This document shows, in pieces, positions 31,760 through 45,574 of a stretch of 64,000 nt of DNA; the first letter of the stretch is position 1, and every line of letters begins with the position of its first letter. The DNA is from Brienomyrus brachyistius. Taxonomy: Eukaryota; Chordata; Actinopteri; Osteoglossiformes; Mormyridae. The translations under genes and the position numbers were made by a program. The notes under the pieces are model-generated. The model was given only the letters and a program-made list of their open reading frames with translations, had not been told where the DNA came from and made no database searches. The DNA is taken from the NCBI RefSeq assembly GCF_023856365.1, contig NC_064542.1:6565363-6629362 (forward strand), read 5' to 3'.

Positions 31760-32120
31760 ATATCCTTCCGTCCATCCATTTTCCAAACCCCTTATCCTAC
31801 TAGGTCGTGTGGGGCCTGGAGCCTATCCCGGAAGCAATGGGCACGAGGCAGGGAACAACCCAGGACGGGGGGCCAGCCCATCGCAGGGCACACTCACACA
31901 CCATTCACTCTCACACGCACACCTACGAGCAATTTAGTAACTCCAATTAGCCTCAGCATGTTTTTTGGACTGAGGGGGGAAACCGGAGTACCCGGAGGAA
32001 ACCCCACGATGACATGGGGATAACATGCAATCTCCACACACGTGACCCAGGCGGAGACTCGAACACGGGTCCCACAGGTGTGAGGCAACAGTGCTAACCA
32101 CTGCACCACCATGCCGCCCC
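31760..32120 (-). repeat. Full-length family A SINE
   Basis: Reverse orientation, with (TCCA)n-like tail at the left and head at the right (GGCGGCATGGTGGTGCAGTG on the minus strand; B box near 32060-32070). An 8-bp target duplication AATTTTAT flanks it at 31752-31759 and 32121-32128. Confidence 0.88.
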
Positions 32121-32126
32121 AATTTT

Positions 32127-33840
<1,714 letters not shown>

Positions 33841-33844
33841 GCAG

Positions 33845-33975
33845 TTACCAAACTGCCCATGGGTGTGAACGGCGTGTGAGCGTTCCCTGTGATGTGTTGG
33901 CGCCCCATCCTATGTTATTCCCTGTTTGACCCCCTGCAACCCTGGATAGGACAGTTACTGGAGATGGATGAACAA
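33845..33975 (+). repeat. Family A SINE, 3' part only
   Basis: Contains CCAAACTGCCCATGGGTGTG, a GCGTGTGAGCGTTCCCTGTG-type body and GATGGATGAA at the end. The tRNA head is missing. Confidence 0.65.
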
Positions 33976-33979
33976 GGAG

Positions 33980-35070
33980 TTTGCAAGAAAAAAAAAAATC
34001 TAAAATATTCATTGAACTTTAACAGAAGAGCAAGTTTTTCTATATGACCATGGACTGAATGGCACCCCCTTGTGTTTAAATTAGTATTGAATTATATTAT
34101 ATTAAATAATGGGCTTGGTATCTTTACAGTACACTGCACGTTTTTAGCCATATCTAGGAGACTAACAACACATTAACACACATGTATCTCTCTTACCAAG
34201 AGATAACCACAAAAGTGGCATTCACAAAAAATTACAATACATTTTTTTGGAAATCTGGATGAATTAGAACAGTTATATGTTACTGAAATGTCTTTTTCAC
34301 CTATGTTGTGCTCCATGAGAGACAGAGTAAGTTTGTGGGTCTGGGCGCACAGTGCAGGATCAGACAGCATTCAATGCCCCTGGAACTGGGGATTTAGGAT
34401 CTTACAAAGTCAGCATCAGCTGGTCTACTGGCCTAAGGATTTCAGCTGGTAACCATGTGATCACAGGACATAGGTCCTAACCTGTCCACCCACACACTGA
34501 CTCCTACTTATTGATAAAACTGTCGTACAAATACATCTAGTGGCCCGTTAACTTATAGCTACATATCATACCAATACACCAAGAAGTGCTGTACTCTCCT
34601 TGGGCGCAACCGTCTTGCAGATAGTGCTTATGGGGTGATGACAAGCTCTCAGGGAGCAGCTAAAGATCAGCAAGGACATATAATGCCCTTGAACATGTCA
34701 ACATCTGTGTCTACAATAAGGAAAAATCCTGGCCAAAGTGGTGTTCATGAGAAGCTACCTGGAAGGGAATGACTGCTCTTCAATGAGAGACATTGTTCCA
34801 GAGACTAATTGGATGCTCAAAACCACAAGCCAATAATGATGGAGGCGCCGCTTTTCTGCCTCACGGCCTACGCCGCTCCTCATTCCCCAACTCCATGTCA
34901 CGGTATATGAGCTCAAAGCACAACCCACATGACTACCAAGAGCCACGATTTCTCCAGAACCATTGTGCTACTGTTAATGAGGAAAAGACAAGTTTAGAAA
35001 AATCGTTCACACCTCTGACAGTCATACACCAATATACAAACAACAAAATATTTAGAATAAATGATTAACA
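33980..35070. other. Spacer, no gene seen
   Basis: Only short frames. No recognised repeats. Confidence 0.35.
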
Positions 35071-35072
35071 TA

Positions 35073-35325
35073 TGGGGGCGCATGGTGGCATGGTAGTTAG
35101 CACTCTTGCATCACACCTCCGGGACCAGGGTCTGAGTCTCCACCAAGGCTCCATGTGTGTCGAGTTTGCATGTTCTCCCCATATTAGGTTTCGCCAGGTA
35201 TTCTGGTTTCCCCCCCACAGGCCAAAAACCTACTGAGGTTCACTGGAGTTACCAAATTGCCCACAGGTGTGAGTGAATGACGTATGTGAATATGCCCTGA
35301 GATGCGTTGGCACCCTGTAAAATCC
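35073..35325 (+). repeat. Family A SINE, diverged
   Basis: The head GGGGGCGCATGGTGGCATGG and a decayed B box (GGGTCTGAGTCTC) precede the body (TTTGCATGTTCTCCCCATAT, then ACCAAATTGCCCACAGGTGT). The (GGAT)n tail is lost. Confidence 0.75.
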
Positions 35326-35399
35326 TATCGTGTTAGACCCCCAATCCAGACAAATCCAATTATATTCCAAATTTTTCACGGCCCCTGTCACTCAGGAAC

Positions 35400-35915
35400 C
35401 CTTGGACTCTTCCTGACTCCCCTCTTTACGGCGCCCCTGCATATATATACACGCATACATATTGCACAGGAAGCCACAATGGCCAGCGAATGCCTGCAGA
35501 ATATACATAAATATGCATAAATCAGAGAGGGAGAGGTGCTGTTCCAGAGGGCCGTTGCAGGGAAGTTGAGGGTGCAGGTTTGGGGTAGAGTGACAGGACT
35601 CCTATTCGTCCCTGGGGTATGTTGGAGGCGGTAGAGTGTTGAGGAGCTGAACAGCTGGAGGGAAAAAGCTCTTCCTGATCGTGGTGGTTCTGGCCTGCAG
35701 ATCGCAGAACCTCCTTCGTAATGGTAGGGGGTCAAAAAGACTGTGGGAGGTACGGGAACAGTCTTTGACCTTTTCGACGGCTCTGTGGATGCAGTGTTTT
35801 TTGTAGATTTTCTGTATGACAGTGAGAAGGGATGATGCGTTCTGCTGTTCGTTGGATCTGCTGCAGTGACCTAACAGATGTAGCTGCATGAGCCGCAGCA
35901 GGCAGAAATGCAACT
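35400..35915 (-). pseudogene. L2/Maui-type LINE ORF2 C-terminal remnant
   Basis: The minus strand reads RRRFCDLQARTTTIRKSFFP then PAVQLLN, the conserved C-terminal tail of fish L2-like LINE ORF2 (RTxRxRxSFFPxAVxLLN pattern). Upstream VIQKIYKKHCIHRAVEKVKD also fits that region. The frame is broken between overlapping readings at 35602-35913 and 35388-35735. A 3' UTR-like segment follows to about 35.4 kb. Confidence 0.65.
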
Positions 35916-36059
35916 ATTGGGTTCTGTCTGTGGTTCCCCAGGATAATGCAGTGAGGATGGCTGGGGGGGTTCCTGTCTCGTTTCAGTCACTGCAGCAGAC
36001 ACTCCACCGCTCCAGCAGCTGACCACATCAAGCCATCAGATTGCTCTCTGTGAAGTGAG

Positions 36060-37300
36060 TGATAAATAATAATAATACCCAGAATGCATCACAGCTGGCC
36101 TATCACATCGTCTTTTTTAGTGTTCTGCCAGGAATTATGAAGTAAATTTTGCTCATACAAACGAAAATACAGTGGCGGTTCTAGACCATTCCAACTGGGA
36201 GGCCAGACTGAGGCCAGTTGCTCTGTTCGGGGGGGGGGGGGGGCAGCAGATGCATTTGACCTTAATGTCCTCCATATATTACTTACACTATATTAAGAAG
36301 CAAAAGACAATTTTGAAAACCAATAAGTTTTTATGCAATGCTTTTAAGTTACATTTTGCAGTTCTGGCCCAGCCCTACATCCACCCCTGCTGAAAACAGG
36401 CACCAAAAGTGTGCAAGAAGGCATCTGCTTCCTACAATCAGGAAGGGGGATTAACACGAACAGCGGCACAACCAAATACACAATACGGAAGCCACAGAAA
36501 TGTAGAAAGTGTCAACCAAACCCTCACTCAGTAGTCATACAGAGAGTCATAAATGGCACAAGGCAAGCCATTAGTTATAATACAACCAGCACAGGAGACA
36601 AGTGAGCGTACATGCATGAGAAGCCGCACATGTGTATCACTGTACAGTATAAAAGGACAAACAAATTCAGTTTTGGTGTCTCTAATTTGCACACAGTGTG
36701 TGAAAAATCAGTCCCCATTTGCTCCGCCTTCCCAAGACACTCAAACACAGAATTTAGGTCATTAAAGAGAATGTGTTGATGTGCTAAATTTGACTTATTC
36801 AAAGAATGACTCACAAAGCCAGTGTAGAAACATCATTAATGACAACACCTTTATTATTTTTAGAATTTTGAATATTGACTAGGTCAATTATCATCATAGT
36901 ATTATACATAATTAAAGGTAATAATGATCAAAATAATACAGCATGCAGCTGGAGTTACATTTAATTAATTAATTAAACTACAAATAGGTACAACAAGTAC
37001 TAAAGGGAATTTTACATAATAATGTCCATGATAAAACAAATTTCATAACATAACTCGAACATTAGTTTAAAATTAATTAGTTAAAAAAGAAATTCAAAGG
37101 AAACCTATTTGGCCACAACTATATCACTTTTTACTGCATTGCACTTTTGGGAAGCATGGTTTTGTTGTTGATTACCAAGAAATCAGTTTCATAGGCTCAT
37201 GACGTTTTAGCGTAATCAGAAGAATCTCAAGTATAACGAAGAAGTAATGATTAGGCACGACTGAGCCACATATCAGCACATATTCTGCTGACATCCGGTA
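36060..37300. other. Upstream flank of the IL-4/13 gene
   Basis: Contains a poly-G tract at about 36229-36243 and AT-rich DNA with TTAATTAATTAATTAA near 36961. No exon recognised. Promoter elements for the next gene are listed separately. Confidence 0.4.
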
Positions 37301-37390
37301 CTTCCAAACCATATAAATGGCTGTCACCCAGACTGGCGAGACACAGAACTCACCATCAGCCCTCAGGTGAAGCTCCCAGCATCTACAGAC
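37240..37390 (+). promoter_or_regulatory. Promoter and 5' UTR of the IL-4/13 gene
   Basis: TATAAA at 37312-37317 lies 74 bases before the ATG, predicting a start near 37343 and a 5' UTR of about 48 bases. ATCCGGTACTTCC just upstream contains ETS-like cores, and ACATATCAGC carries a GATA-type core on the reverse strand. The GATA interpretation is attractive because GATA3 drives mammalian IL4/IL13, but the motif is short. Confidence 0.6.
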
Positions 37391-38561
37391 ATGATCAAGG
37401 TTGTACTTCTCAGTGTGACATTACTGCTTGTGAACTCGAAACAACCACGGAAACAACATTTGATTCTGGAGCACATTATGAAGGAGCTGAACGCGTCGAT
37501 CCCTGAGGTAAGCCAACAAAAAGATGATAAGAGATGCTGACTCAGTGTAAGAGTGCCGTTTGTCTGTCTGTGTGTGTGGAGTATGTTTGTATCACATTGT
37601 GGGGACCAAATCCAAATGTCTCCCACAATGTAAATAAAAGCCTGTTATTTTGACGTTGTGGGGACCATTTCTCAGGTTCTGACAAAGATCTGTGCATGCA
37701 ATCAAAAAACTAGAAATGCCAAAAGTCTCATGTTTTGTTTGGTTACCTATGCATTGATAAGCTTAGGGCTGGGTAGGGGTTAAGGTTGTCAGGTTGGGGT
37801 TAGAATTTCCCCAATAGAAATTAATGGAGAGTCTCCACAGGTATAATTACAAACCTGTGTGTGTGTCTGTGTGTGTGTGTGTGTGTTTTTTTTTAAATGA
37901 TAGCTAACTCTCATCATTCACTGTTCAGGACCTGCAAAACAAATTGGTACCAGATTCTTTCAACACAACAAGGTGTTCGGTGAGTGTTTCGCATCACGCC
38001 TTGATACTCACATTACACTACTGAAGCCTGTTTGTTGCCTGTGCAAGTTCTCAAGAAGGAAAACCTTCACCATTCCCCATACAGAAAGAGTATCTTTGCA
38101 AAGCGCAAGCAACGCTGCAGGAAATCAAGCATGAGTTCATGAAGAAATGGAACATCATCCGGGTCTTGCAGGTGTACCACAACGTAAGTTTGAAAGGAAT
38201 GTTCAGGACAGGGGAAATGTCAGTACTGGAATTTACTCAGACACAACAGGAGTCTGCAGATCTGATATTAATAGAGAACACACCTTAAGTACTTGGGGTT
38301 TTCAGAACTGACTTAATGCAGAAGTGAACCCAGATTAACCACTCTGGGCCTGAGTCTTATTGTCGAATATGACACCCACCGTAGTGAGGATGGTGGGGGG
38401 TCCCACTGGCAGAATGACCTTTCACCTAACCAGAACAATCTCTCCACATTCAGGTCACCAATGATTCATGTCACATCAACAAGAATGGTAATGAGCTCCA
38501 GGTGAAGGATCTTCTGACCAAGGTCCGTCACTGCGCTCAACAGCTCTACGCAAGACCTTAA
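37391..38561 (+). CDS. il4/13: Interleukin-4/13-type cytokine, four exons
   Basis: Exons 37391-37507, 37929-37979, 38085-38183 and 38454-38561 encode 39, 17, 33 and 35 codons plus TAA; all introns are GT-AG and phase 0. The 124-residue precursor has a signal peptide (1-16, VVLLSVTLLLVNS core). Helix A LILEHIMKELNAS resembles the IL-4/IL-13 first helix. Cysteines lie at 55, 61, 95 and 116, and N-glycosylation sites at 34, 51 and 92. Exon 2 ends NTTRCS and exon 3 opens KEYLCKAQATLQEI, closely paralleling human IL-4 NTTEKETFCRAATVLRQF. The last exon NDSCHINKNGNELQVKDLL parallels the IL-4 NSCPVKEANQSTLENFLE. This is the secreted type-2 immune cytokine acting through IL-4Ra-type receptors. Whether it is the 4/13A or 4/13B paralogue cannot be told here. 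Length is usual for fish. Confidence 0.88.
37577..37890. repeat. Dispersed repeat in intron 1 of il4/13
   Basis: TTGTGGGGACC occurs twice (about 37598 and 37656), followed by a GGGTTAAGGTTGTCAGG segment, AGAGTCTCCACAGGTATAAT and a (GT)n tail to 37886. This is a common fish intronic repeat pattern (TGTGGGGAC to (GT)n). It is shorter than most copies I know and has no coding capacity. Confidence 0.55.
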
Positions 38562-38675
38562 ATTCTCCAGTATTTATGCATAATTAATATTTAAAGTTAT
38601 TTAAAAGATGATATTGTTGGAATGTTTGTTTTCATAATTATAAAGAATGATAAATAAAGGACAGTGGTTCACACC
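38562..38675 (+). promoter_or_regulatory. AU-rich elements and poly(A) signal of il4/13
   Basis: ATTTA pentamers occur at 38572, 38589 and 38599, and AATAAA at 38653-38658, giving a 3' UTR of about 110 bases. AU-rich elements fit rapid mRNA turnover of an inducible cytokine. Confidence 0.7.
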
Positions 38676-39041
38676 TCTGAGCTCTGGAGATGTTGTTGTG
38701 CCTGCACTGTAAACACGTTAAGAGCGCTCACCTCTTGCTCCCAAAACTCATTGAAAATAAAGACCCTAAACAAAATTTTAATCTTGGTTGCATTGATCTA
38801 ACGTGAACTGGCCTGGACAGAATGAGTCACTTCTGCAGCACTTTCCAGACGCCCTTGATTGCTCAGGGTAGATGGGACAAGCGGCAGCTGCATGGTCTCC
38901 TGACCACAGCGAACGTGCTAATTATCTTTGTCCATATACACATTATATATATCGTTTCAATAATAAACAACAGTTATTCAAAATATCCCCTAACTTTGCA
39001 ACTCAACTGCATACAACTCAGATGTTAAACTCAGACAATTG

Positions 39042-39635
39042 TAAAGAAGTTCGACAGGTGGATCGGTGCGGCGTCAGCAGTCATGCGGGCGCTGCATCGG
39101 TCTGTCATGGTGAAGAGAGAGCTGAGCCAAAAGGCGAAGCTCTCGATTTACCAGTCGATCTACGTTCCTACCCTCACCTATGGTCATGAGCTATGGGTAG
39201 TGACCGAAAGAACGAGATCGCGGGTACAAGCGGCCGAAATGAATTTCCTCCGCAGGGTGGCTGGGCTCTCCCTTAGAGATAGGGTGAGGAGCTCAGTCAT
39301 TCGGGAGGGACTCAGAGTAGAGCCGCTGCTCCTCCGCATCGAGAGGAGCCAGATGAGGTGGCTTGGGCATCTGATCAGGATGCCTCCGGGACACCTCCCT
39401 GGGGAGGTATTCCGGGCATGTCCCACTGGGAGGAGGCCCCGGGGAAGACCCAGGACACGCTGGAGAGACTATGTCTCTCGGCTGGCCTGGGAACGCCTCG
39501 GGATCCCCCCAGAGGAGCTGGACGAAGTGGCCAGGGAGAGGGAAGTCTGAGTCTCCCTGCTGAGGCTGCTGCCCCCGCGACCCGACTCCGGATTAAGCGG
39601 GAGATGATGGATGGATGGATGGAATTCTAAAGAAG
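39042..39635 (+). pseudogene. 5'-truncated LINE insertion with ORF2 C-terminus
   Basis: From about 39045 the frame reads FDRWIGAASAVMRALHRSV, then YVPTLTYGHELWV, RVQAAEMNFLRRVAGLSLRD, MRWLGHLIRMPPGHLPGEVF and RGRPRTRWRDYVSRLAWE. This is the end of a fish non-LTR retrotransposon ORF2, followed by a short 3' UTR with (GGAT)n tail. TAAAGAAG at 39042-39049 and 39628-39635 may be the target duplication. The frame is intact to the TGA at 39548, so the insertion looks young, but there is no catalytic domain. Confidence 0.82.
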
Positions 39636-39639
39636 CAAA

Positions 39640-40800
39640 TTAAGTTGGTGTGTAGAAATAATTTATTTCAAATGCAGGGAAGGACATGGATGTACATCAG
39701 CAGCATGTAAGCACACATTCTGCTGCGCAGCCAGCGTACATTAACAGGGACACAGTACACAATGCCTAAGGAAACACTTACTGCCGACCCTTAGGCTGAT
39801 GAAGAAAATGACATCATCTGGAAGGTCCTGTAATTTGTAAAAAAAAAAAAAAATACGGAAATCAATGCTGAATTAGACAGTGAAATAAATACAAATAAAA
39901 AGAATAAGGGAAAGAAATTAAAAATAAAATAAGAGAATAAATACTTTTCTTTATTGCCTTTTCCCTATTGCCTCTACTTTATTGCCTCACTGTATTGCCT
40001 TTACTGTATTGCTATAACTTTTCCCTGAAGGGACAATCTGCCAATCAGCTGGTTTGAGCCGGCCTTCCCACCCAGGCTGAGCAGTCAGTTCCAGCAGCAT
40101 GAATCCTGCTGTGGCAGAATCTGTGCATCATTTGTTCTTCTAAATAAAACCGAATGTCAAATAACAGAAAAGAAAAAGAAACTTTTTTTATTGTTTGCTA
40201 AACCAAAATGAGAAAACGGATGAGTCATTTTCCAATTTTGTGCTCAAATTAAAAATTGTACAAATGGATAACAAGTACTTAGTGCCATGAACCCTTTTCA
40301 ACAGGTGCAGGTGGAATTCAAGGGGCGGCAAGTATGAATAGGGCTGAAGGCTCCACCCACTGCACCTGAAAACCAGTTTCAGTGTCCTGCAAGGCATCCC
40401 CTCCTGCTGGACAGTCTATGTAGTTGTGGACACAGTGCAACAGAAATGTGATCAATGGCCAGAAGCAGGACACATCAAAGTGCATCTGTAGGTCTGCAGG
40501 AATCCACCAGTGGTATAGAAGCAGAGAGCCGTCAGAAGCTGCACGGTGCACCGAGGGCACAATTCCGGTGTGTTCCTCTTTTCAATTAATCCTGCACCAA
40601 AGCAGGAGGCTCATTATTTCACCCCAGGCCAGCCTGTATTACTCTATGAACTGTTCATTACTGAGATGGTACAAGGGGTTCATCGAATCTAGCATAACAT
40701 AAATAATTACATAACAGATTCACTTCCAAGCCGGTAGACGTGTATATTAACTTTATATACCTACTAGTAAGTGAACTTTCTATTTTGAATGATTGTAAAC
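39640..40800. other. Spacer downstream of the LINE, no gene seen
   Basis: Short frames on both strands without domain signals. TATTGCCT words repeat loosely near 39.95-40.01 kb. Confidence 0.35.
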
Positions 40801-40804
40801 TTCT

Positions 40805-40847
40805 CCACCACTTTCCCTCTTTTTTCTGAAGAGTGGGAAAGTGGTGG
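40805..40847. repeat. 13-bp perfect inverted repeat (hairpin)
   Basis: CCACCACTTTCCC at 40805-40817 pairs with GGGAAAGTGGTGG at 40835-40847 around a 17-base loop. It abuts the retroelement remnant that follows. Confidence 0.7.
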
Positions 40848-41340
40848 TGAAATTTCACTTCTTTGTGGACGGCGTGATGATACCAACTATCACTGAGAAA
40901 CCAGTCCCAAGCCTAGGCAAGGTATTCGACTGCAGCCTCAGAGACACAGCATCAGTCCAAACTACCATCAAGAAGCTTGAAGCCTGGTTGACTGCAGTAG
41001 ACAAGTCTGGCCTTCCCAGCAGGTTCAAGGCACGGTTATACCAAGAGGTCGGATGTCGGGGCTTTGCGGCCCGTTCCCTGTCCAAAACCTACACTCTCCT
41101 TGGCATCACAGAAGCGGCACAGAGGAAAGCCATGAAGTCCGCCACAGAGGCTGAAGAGAAAGCCTCCAGGTGGATTTGGGGAAAATGGTCCGAAACGTGG
41201 GCCAACACTGCTGGGACACAAGTCGGGATCTGATCAGCCCCAGCTGGATCGCCTGAGGGAGGGTTTCTGATGTCGTGAGACCCGAAACACCCAAGGATAT
41301 CAGGAAACATCACTGATGATGAGTCCCAGCGCATCCACAG
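40841..41340 (+). pseudogene. Retroelement reverse-transcriptase C-terminal remnant
   Basis: An open frame of 130 codons (40841-41233) reads VVKFHFFVDGVMIPTITEKP then SLGKVFDCSLRDT, and later EAEEKASRWIWGKW and TAGTQVGI, ending in TGA. The order VDG-IP-x-SLGK-x-SLRDT and later EKASRW is that of the thumb/C-terminal part of a non-LTR-type ORF common in fish. No catalytic motifs, 5' end or tail are present. The 71-bp satellite starts about 100 bases later. Confidence 0.5.
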
Positions 41341-44300
41341 AAGTATCTACTCACCATGAGATAAAAACTGTGTAATCGCTTTGTTCTAACCTGTTCTAAC
41401 AATATGCATTTGGTTTATGTCAGCTCTCCAAGTGCGTTTCCATGGGCATATATTTACTGTTTTTGCATATTAATCTGCTTATATGTGTTGCAATTTTTGA
41501 GGAGTCTGCAACAGATCTTATCAGTGTTACTGGACTGTGAGATGGACATGGTTGTGACAGGCTTACCTGTATGACTACATAGCTCTTCTTGACAGTGTCA
41601 CTGGACTTTCAGATGGATATGGTTGTGACAGGCTTCCCTGTGTGACTATATAGCTCTTCTTGTCAGTGTCACTGGACTGTCAGATAGATATGGTTGTGAC
41701 AGGTTTACCTATGTAACTATATAGCTCTTCTTGTCAGTGTCACTGGACAGTCAGATGGATATGGCTGTGACAGGCTTACCTGTGTGACTATATAGCTTTT
41801 CTTGTCAGTGTCACTGGACTGTCAGATGAATATGGTTGTGACAGGCTTACCTGTGTGACTATATAGCTCTTCTTGTCAGTGTCACTGGACTTTCACATGG
41901 ATATAGTTGTGACAGGGCATATGTTTACTGTTTTTGCATATTAATCTGCTGAAATGTGTTGCTATTTTTGAGGAGTCTGCAGTAGATCTTATCAGTGTCA
42001 CTGGACTGTCAGATGGATATGGTTGTGACAGGCTTACCTGTATGACTATATAGCTCTTCTTGTCAGTGTCACTGGACTTTCAGATGGATATGGTTGTGAC
42101 AGGCTTCTCTGTGTGACTATATAGCTCTTCTTGTCAGTGTAGCTGGACTGTCAGATGGAAATGGTAGTGATAGGCTTACCTGTGTGACTATATAGCTCTT
42201 CTTGTCTGTGTAGCTGGACTGTCAGATGGATATGGTTGTGACAGGTTTCTCTGTGTGACTATGTAGCTCTTCTTGTCAGTGTCGCTGGATTTCAGATGGA
42301 TATAGTTGTGACATGCTTACCTGTGTGACTATACAGCTCTTCTTGTTTGTGTCACTGGACTGTCAGATGGATATGGTTGTGACAGACTTACCTGTATTAC
42401 TATATAGCTCTTCTTGTCAGTGTTGCTATACTTTCAGATGGGTATGGTTGTGACAGGCTTACCTGTGTGACTATATAGCTCTTCTAGTCAGTGTTGCTGG
42501 ACTTTCAGATGGATATGGTTGTGACAAACTTACCTGTATTACTATATAGCTCTTCTTGTCAGTGTCACTGGACTGTCAGATAGATATGGTTGTGACAGGT
42601 TTACCTATGTAACTATAGAGCTCTTCTTGTCAGTGTCACTGGACAGTCAGATGGATATGGTTGTGACAGGCTTACCTGTGTGACAATATAGCTGTTCTTG
42701 TCAGTGTCACTGGACTGTCAGATGAATATGGTTGTGACAGGTTTACCTGTGTAACTATATAGCTCTTCTTCACAGTGTCACTGGACTGTCAGATGGATAT
42801 TGTTGTGACAGGCTTACCTGTGTGACTATATAGCTCTTCTAGTCAGTGTCACTGGACAATCAAATGGATATAGTTGTGACAGGCTTACATATGTGACTAT
42901 ATAGCTCTTATTGTCAGTGTCACTGGACTTTCAGATGGATATGGTTGTGACAGAGCATATATTTACTGTTTTTGCATATTAATCTGCTTATAAGGGTTGC
43001 TATTTTTGAGGAGTCTGCAGTAGATCTTATCAGTGTCACTGGACTGTCAGATGGATATGGTTGTGACAGGCTTACCTGTATGACTATATAGCTCTTCTTG
43101 TTTGTGTCACTGGACTGTCAGATGGATATGGTTGTGACAGGCTTACCTGTATGACTATATAGCTCTTCTTGTCAGTGTCGCTGGACTGTCAGATGGATAT
43201 GGTTGTGACAGGCTTACCTGTATGACTATATAGCTCTTCTTGTTAGTGTCGCTGGACTGTCAGATGGATATGGTTGTGACAGGCTTACCTGTGTGACTAT
43301 ATAGCTGTTCTTGTCAGTGTCACTGGACTGTCAGATGAATATGGTTGTGACAGGTTTACCTGTGTAACTATATAGCTCTTCTTCACAGTGTCACTGGACT
43401 GTCAGATGGATATTGTTGTGACAGGCTTACCTGTGTGACTATATAGCTCTTCTAGTCAGTGTCACTGGACAATCAGATGGATATAGTTGTGACAGGCTTA
43501 CATATGTGACTATATAGCTCTTCTTGTCAGTGTCACTGGACTTTCAGATGGATATGGTTGTGACAGAGCATATATTTACTGTTTTTGCATATTAATCTGC
43601 TTATAAGTGTTGCTATTTTTGAGGAGTCTGCAGTAGATCTTATCAGTGTCACTGGACTGTCAGATGGATATGGTTGTGACAGGCTTACCTGTATGACTAT
43701 ATAGCTCTTCTTGTTTGTGTCACTGGACTGTCAGATGGATATGGTTGTGACAGGCTTACCTGTATGACTATATAGCTCTTCTTGTTTGTGTCACTGGACT
43801 GTCAGATGGATATGGTTGTGACAGGCTTACCTGTATGACTATATAGCTCTTCTTGTCAGTGTCGCTGGACTGTCAGATGGATATGGTTGTGACAGGCTTA
43901 CCTGTATGACTATATAGCTCTTCTTGTTAGTGTCGCTGGACTGTCAGATGGATATGGTTGTGACAGGCTTACCTGTATGACTATATAGCTCTTCTTGTCA
44001 GTGTCGCTGGACTTTCAGATGGATATAGTTGTGACATGCTTACCTGTGTGACTATACAGCTCTTCTTGTCAGTGTAGCTGGACTGTCAGATGGGTATGGT
44101 TGTGACAGGCTTACCTGTGTGACTATATAGCTCTTCTAGTCAGTGTTGCTGGACTTTCAGATGGATATGGTTGTGACAAACTTACCTGTATTACTATATA
44201 GCTCTTCTTGTCAGTGTCACTGAACTGTCAGATAGATATTGTTGTGACAGGTTTACCTATGTAACTATATAGCTCTTCTTGTCAGTGTCACTGGACAGTC

Positions 44301-45574
44301 AGATGGATATGGTGTTGACAGGCTTACATATGTGACTATATAGCTCTTCTTGTCAGTGTCACTGGACTTTCAGATGAATATGGTTGTGACAGAGCATATA
44401 TTTACTGTTTTTGCATATTAATCTGCTTATAAGTGTTGCTATTTTTGAGGAGTCTGCAGTAGATCTTATCAGTGTCACTGGACTGTCAGAAGGACATGGT
44501 TGTGACAGGCTTACCTGTATGACTACATAGCCCTTCTTGACAGTGTCACTGGACTTTCAGATGGATATGGTTGTGACAGGCTTACCTGTGTGACTATATA
44601 GCTCTTCTTGTCAGTGTTGCTGGACTGTCAGATGGATATGGTCGTGACAGGCTTCTCTGTGTGACTATATAGCTCTTCTTCACAGTGTCACTGGACTGTC
44701 AGATGGATATAGTTCTGACAGGCTTACCTGTATGACTATATAGCTCTTCTTGTCAGTGTCGCTGGACTGTCAGATTGATATGGTTGTGACAGGCTTCTCT
44801 GTGTGACTATATAGCTCTTCTTGTCAGTGTCGCTGGACTTTCAGATGGATATGGTTGTGACAGGCTTACCTGTGTGACTATATAGCTCTTCTTGTTTGTG
44901 TCACTGGACTGTCAGATGGATATGGCTGTGACAGGCTTACCTGTATGACTATATAGCTCTTCTTGTCAGTGTCGCTGGACTGTCAGATGGATATGGTTGT
45001 GACAGGCTTACCTGTATGACTATATAGCTCTTCTTGTCAGTGTCGCTGGACTTTCAGATCGATATAGTTGTGACATGCTTACCTGTATGACTATACAGCT
45101 CTTCTTGTCAGTGTAGCTGGACTGTCAGATGGATATAGTTGTGACAGACTTACCTGTATTACTATATAGCTCTTCTTGTCAGTGTTGCTGTACTTTCAGA
45201 TGGGTATGGTTGTGACAGGCTTACCTGTGTGACTATATAGCTCTTCTAGTCAGTGTTGCTGGACTTTCAGATGGATATGGTTGTGACAAACTTACCTGTA
45301 TTACTATATAGCTCTTCTTGTCAGTGTCACTGGACTGTCAGATAGATATGGTTGTGACAGGTTTACCTGTGTAACAATATAGCTCTTCTTCACAGTGTCA
45401 CTGGACTGTCAGATGGATATTGTTGTGACAGGCTTACCTGTGTGACTATATAGCTCTTCTAGTCAGTGTCACTGGACAATCAGATGGATATAGTTGTGAC
45501 AGGCTTACATATGTGACTATATAGCTCTTCTTGTCAGTGTCACTGGACTTTCAGATGGATATGGTTGTGACAGA

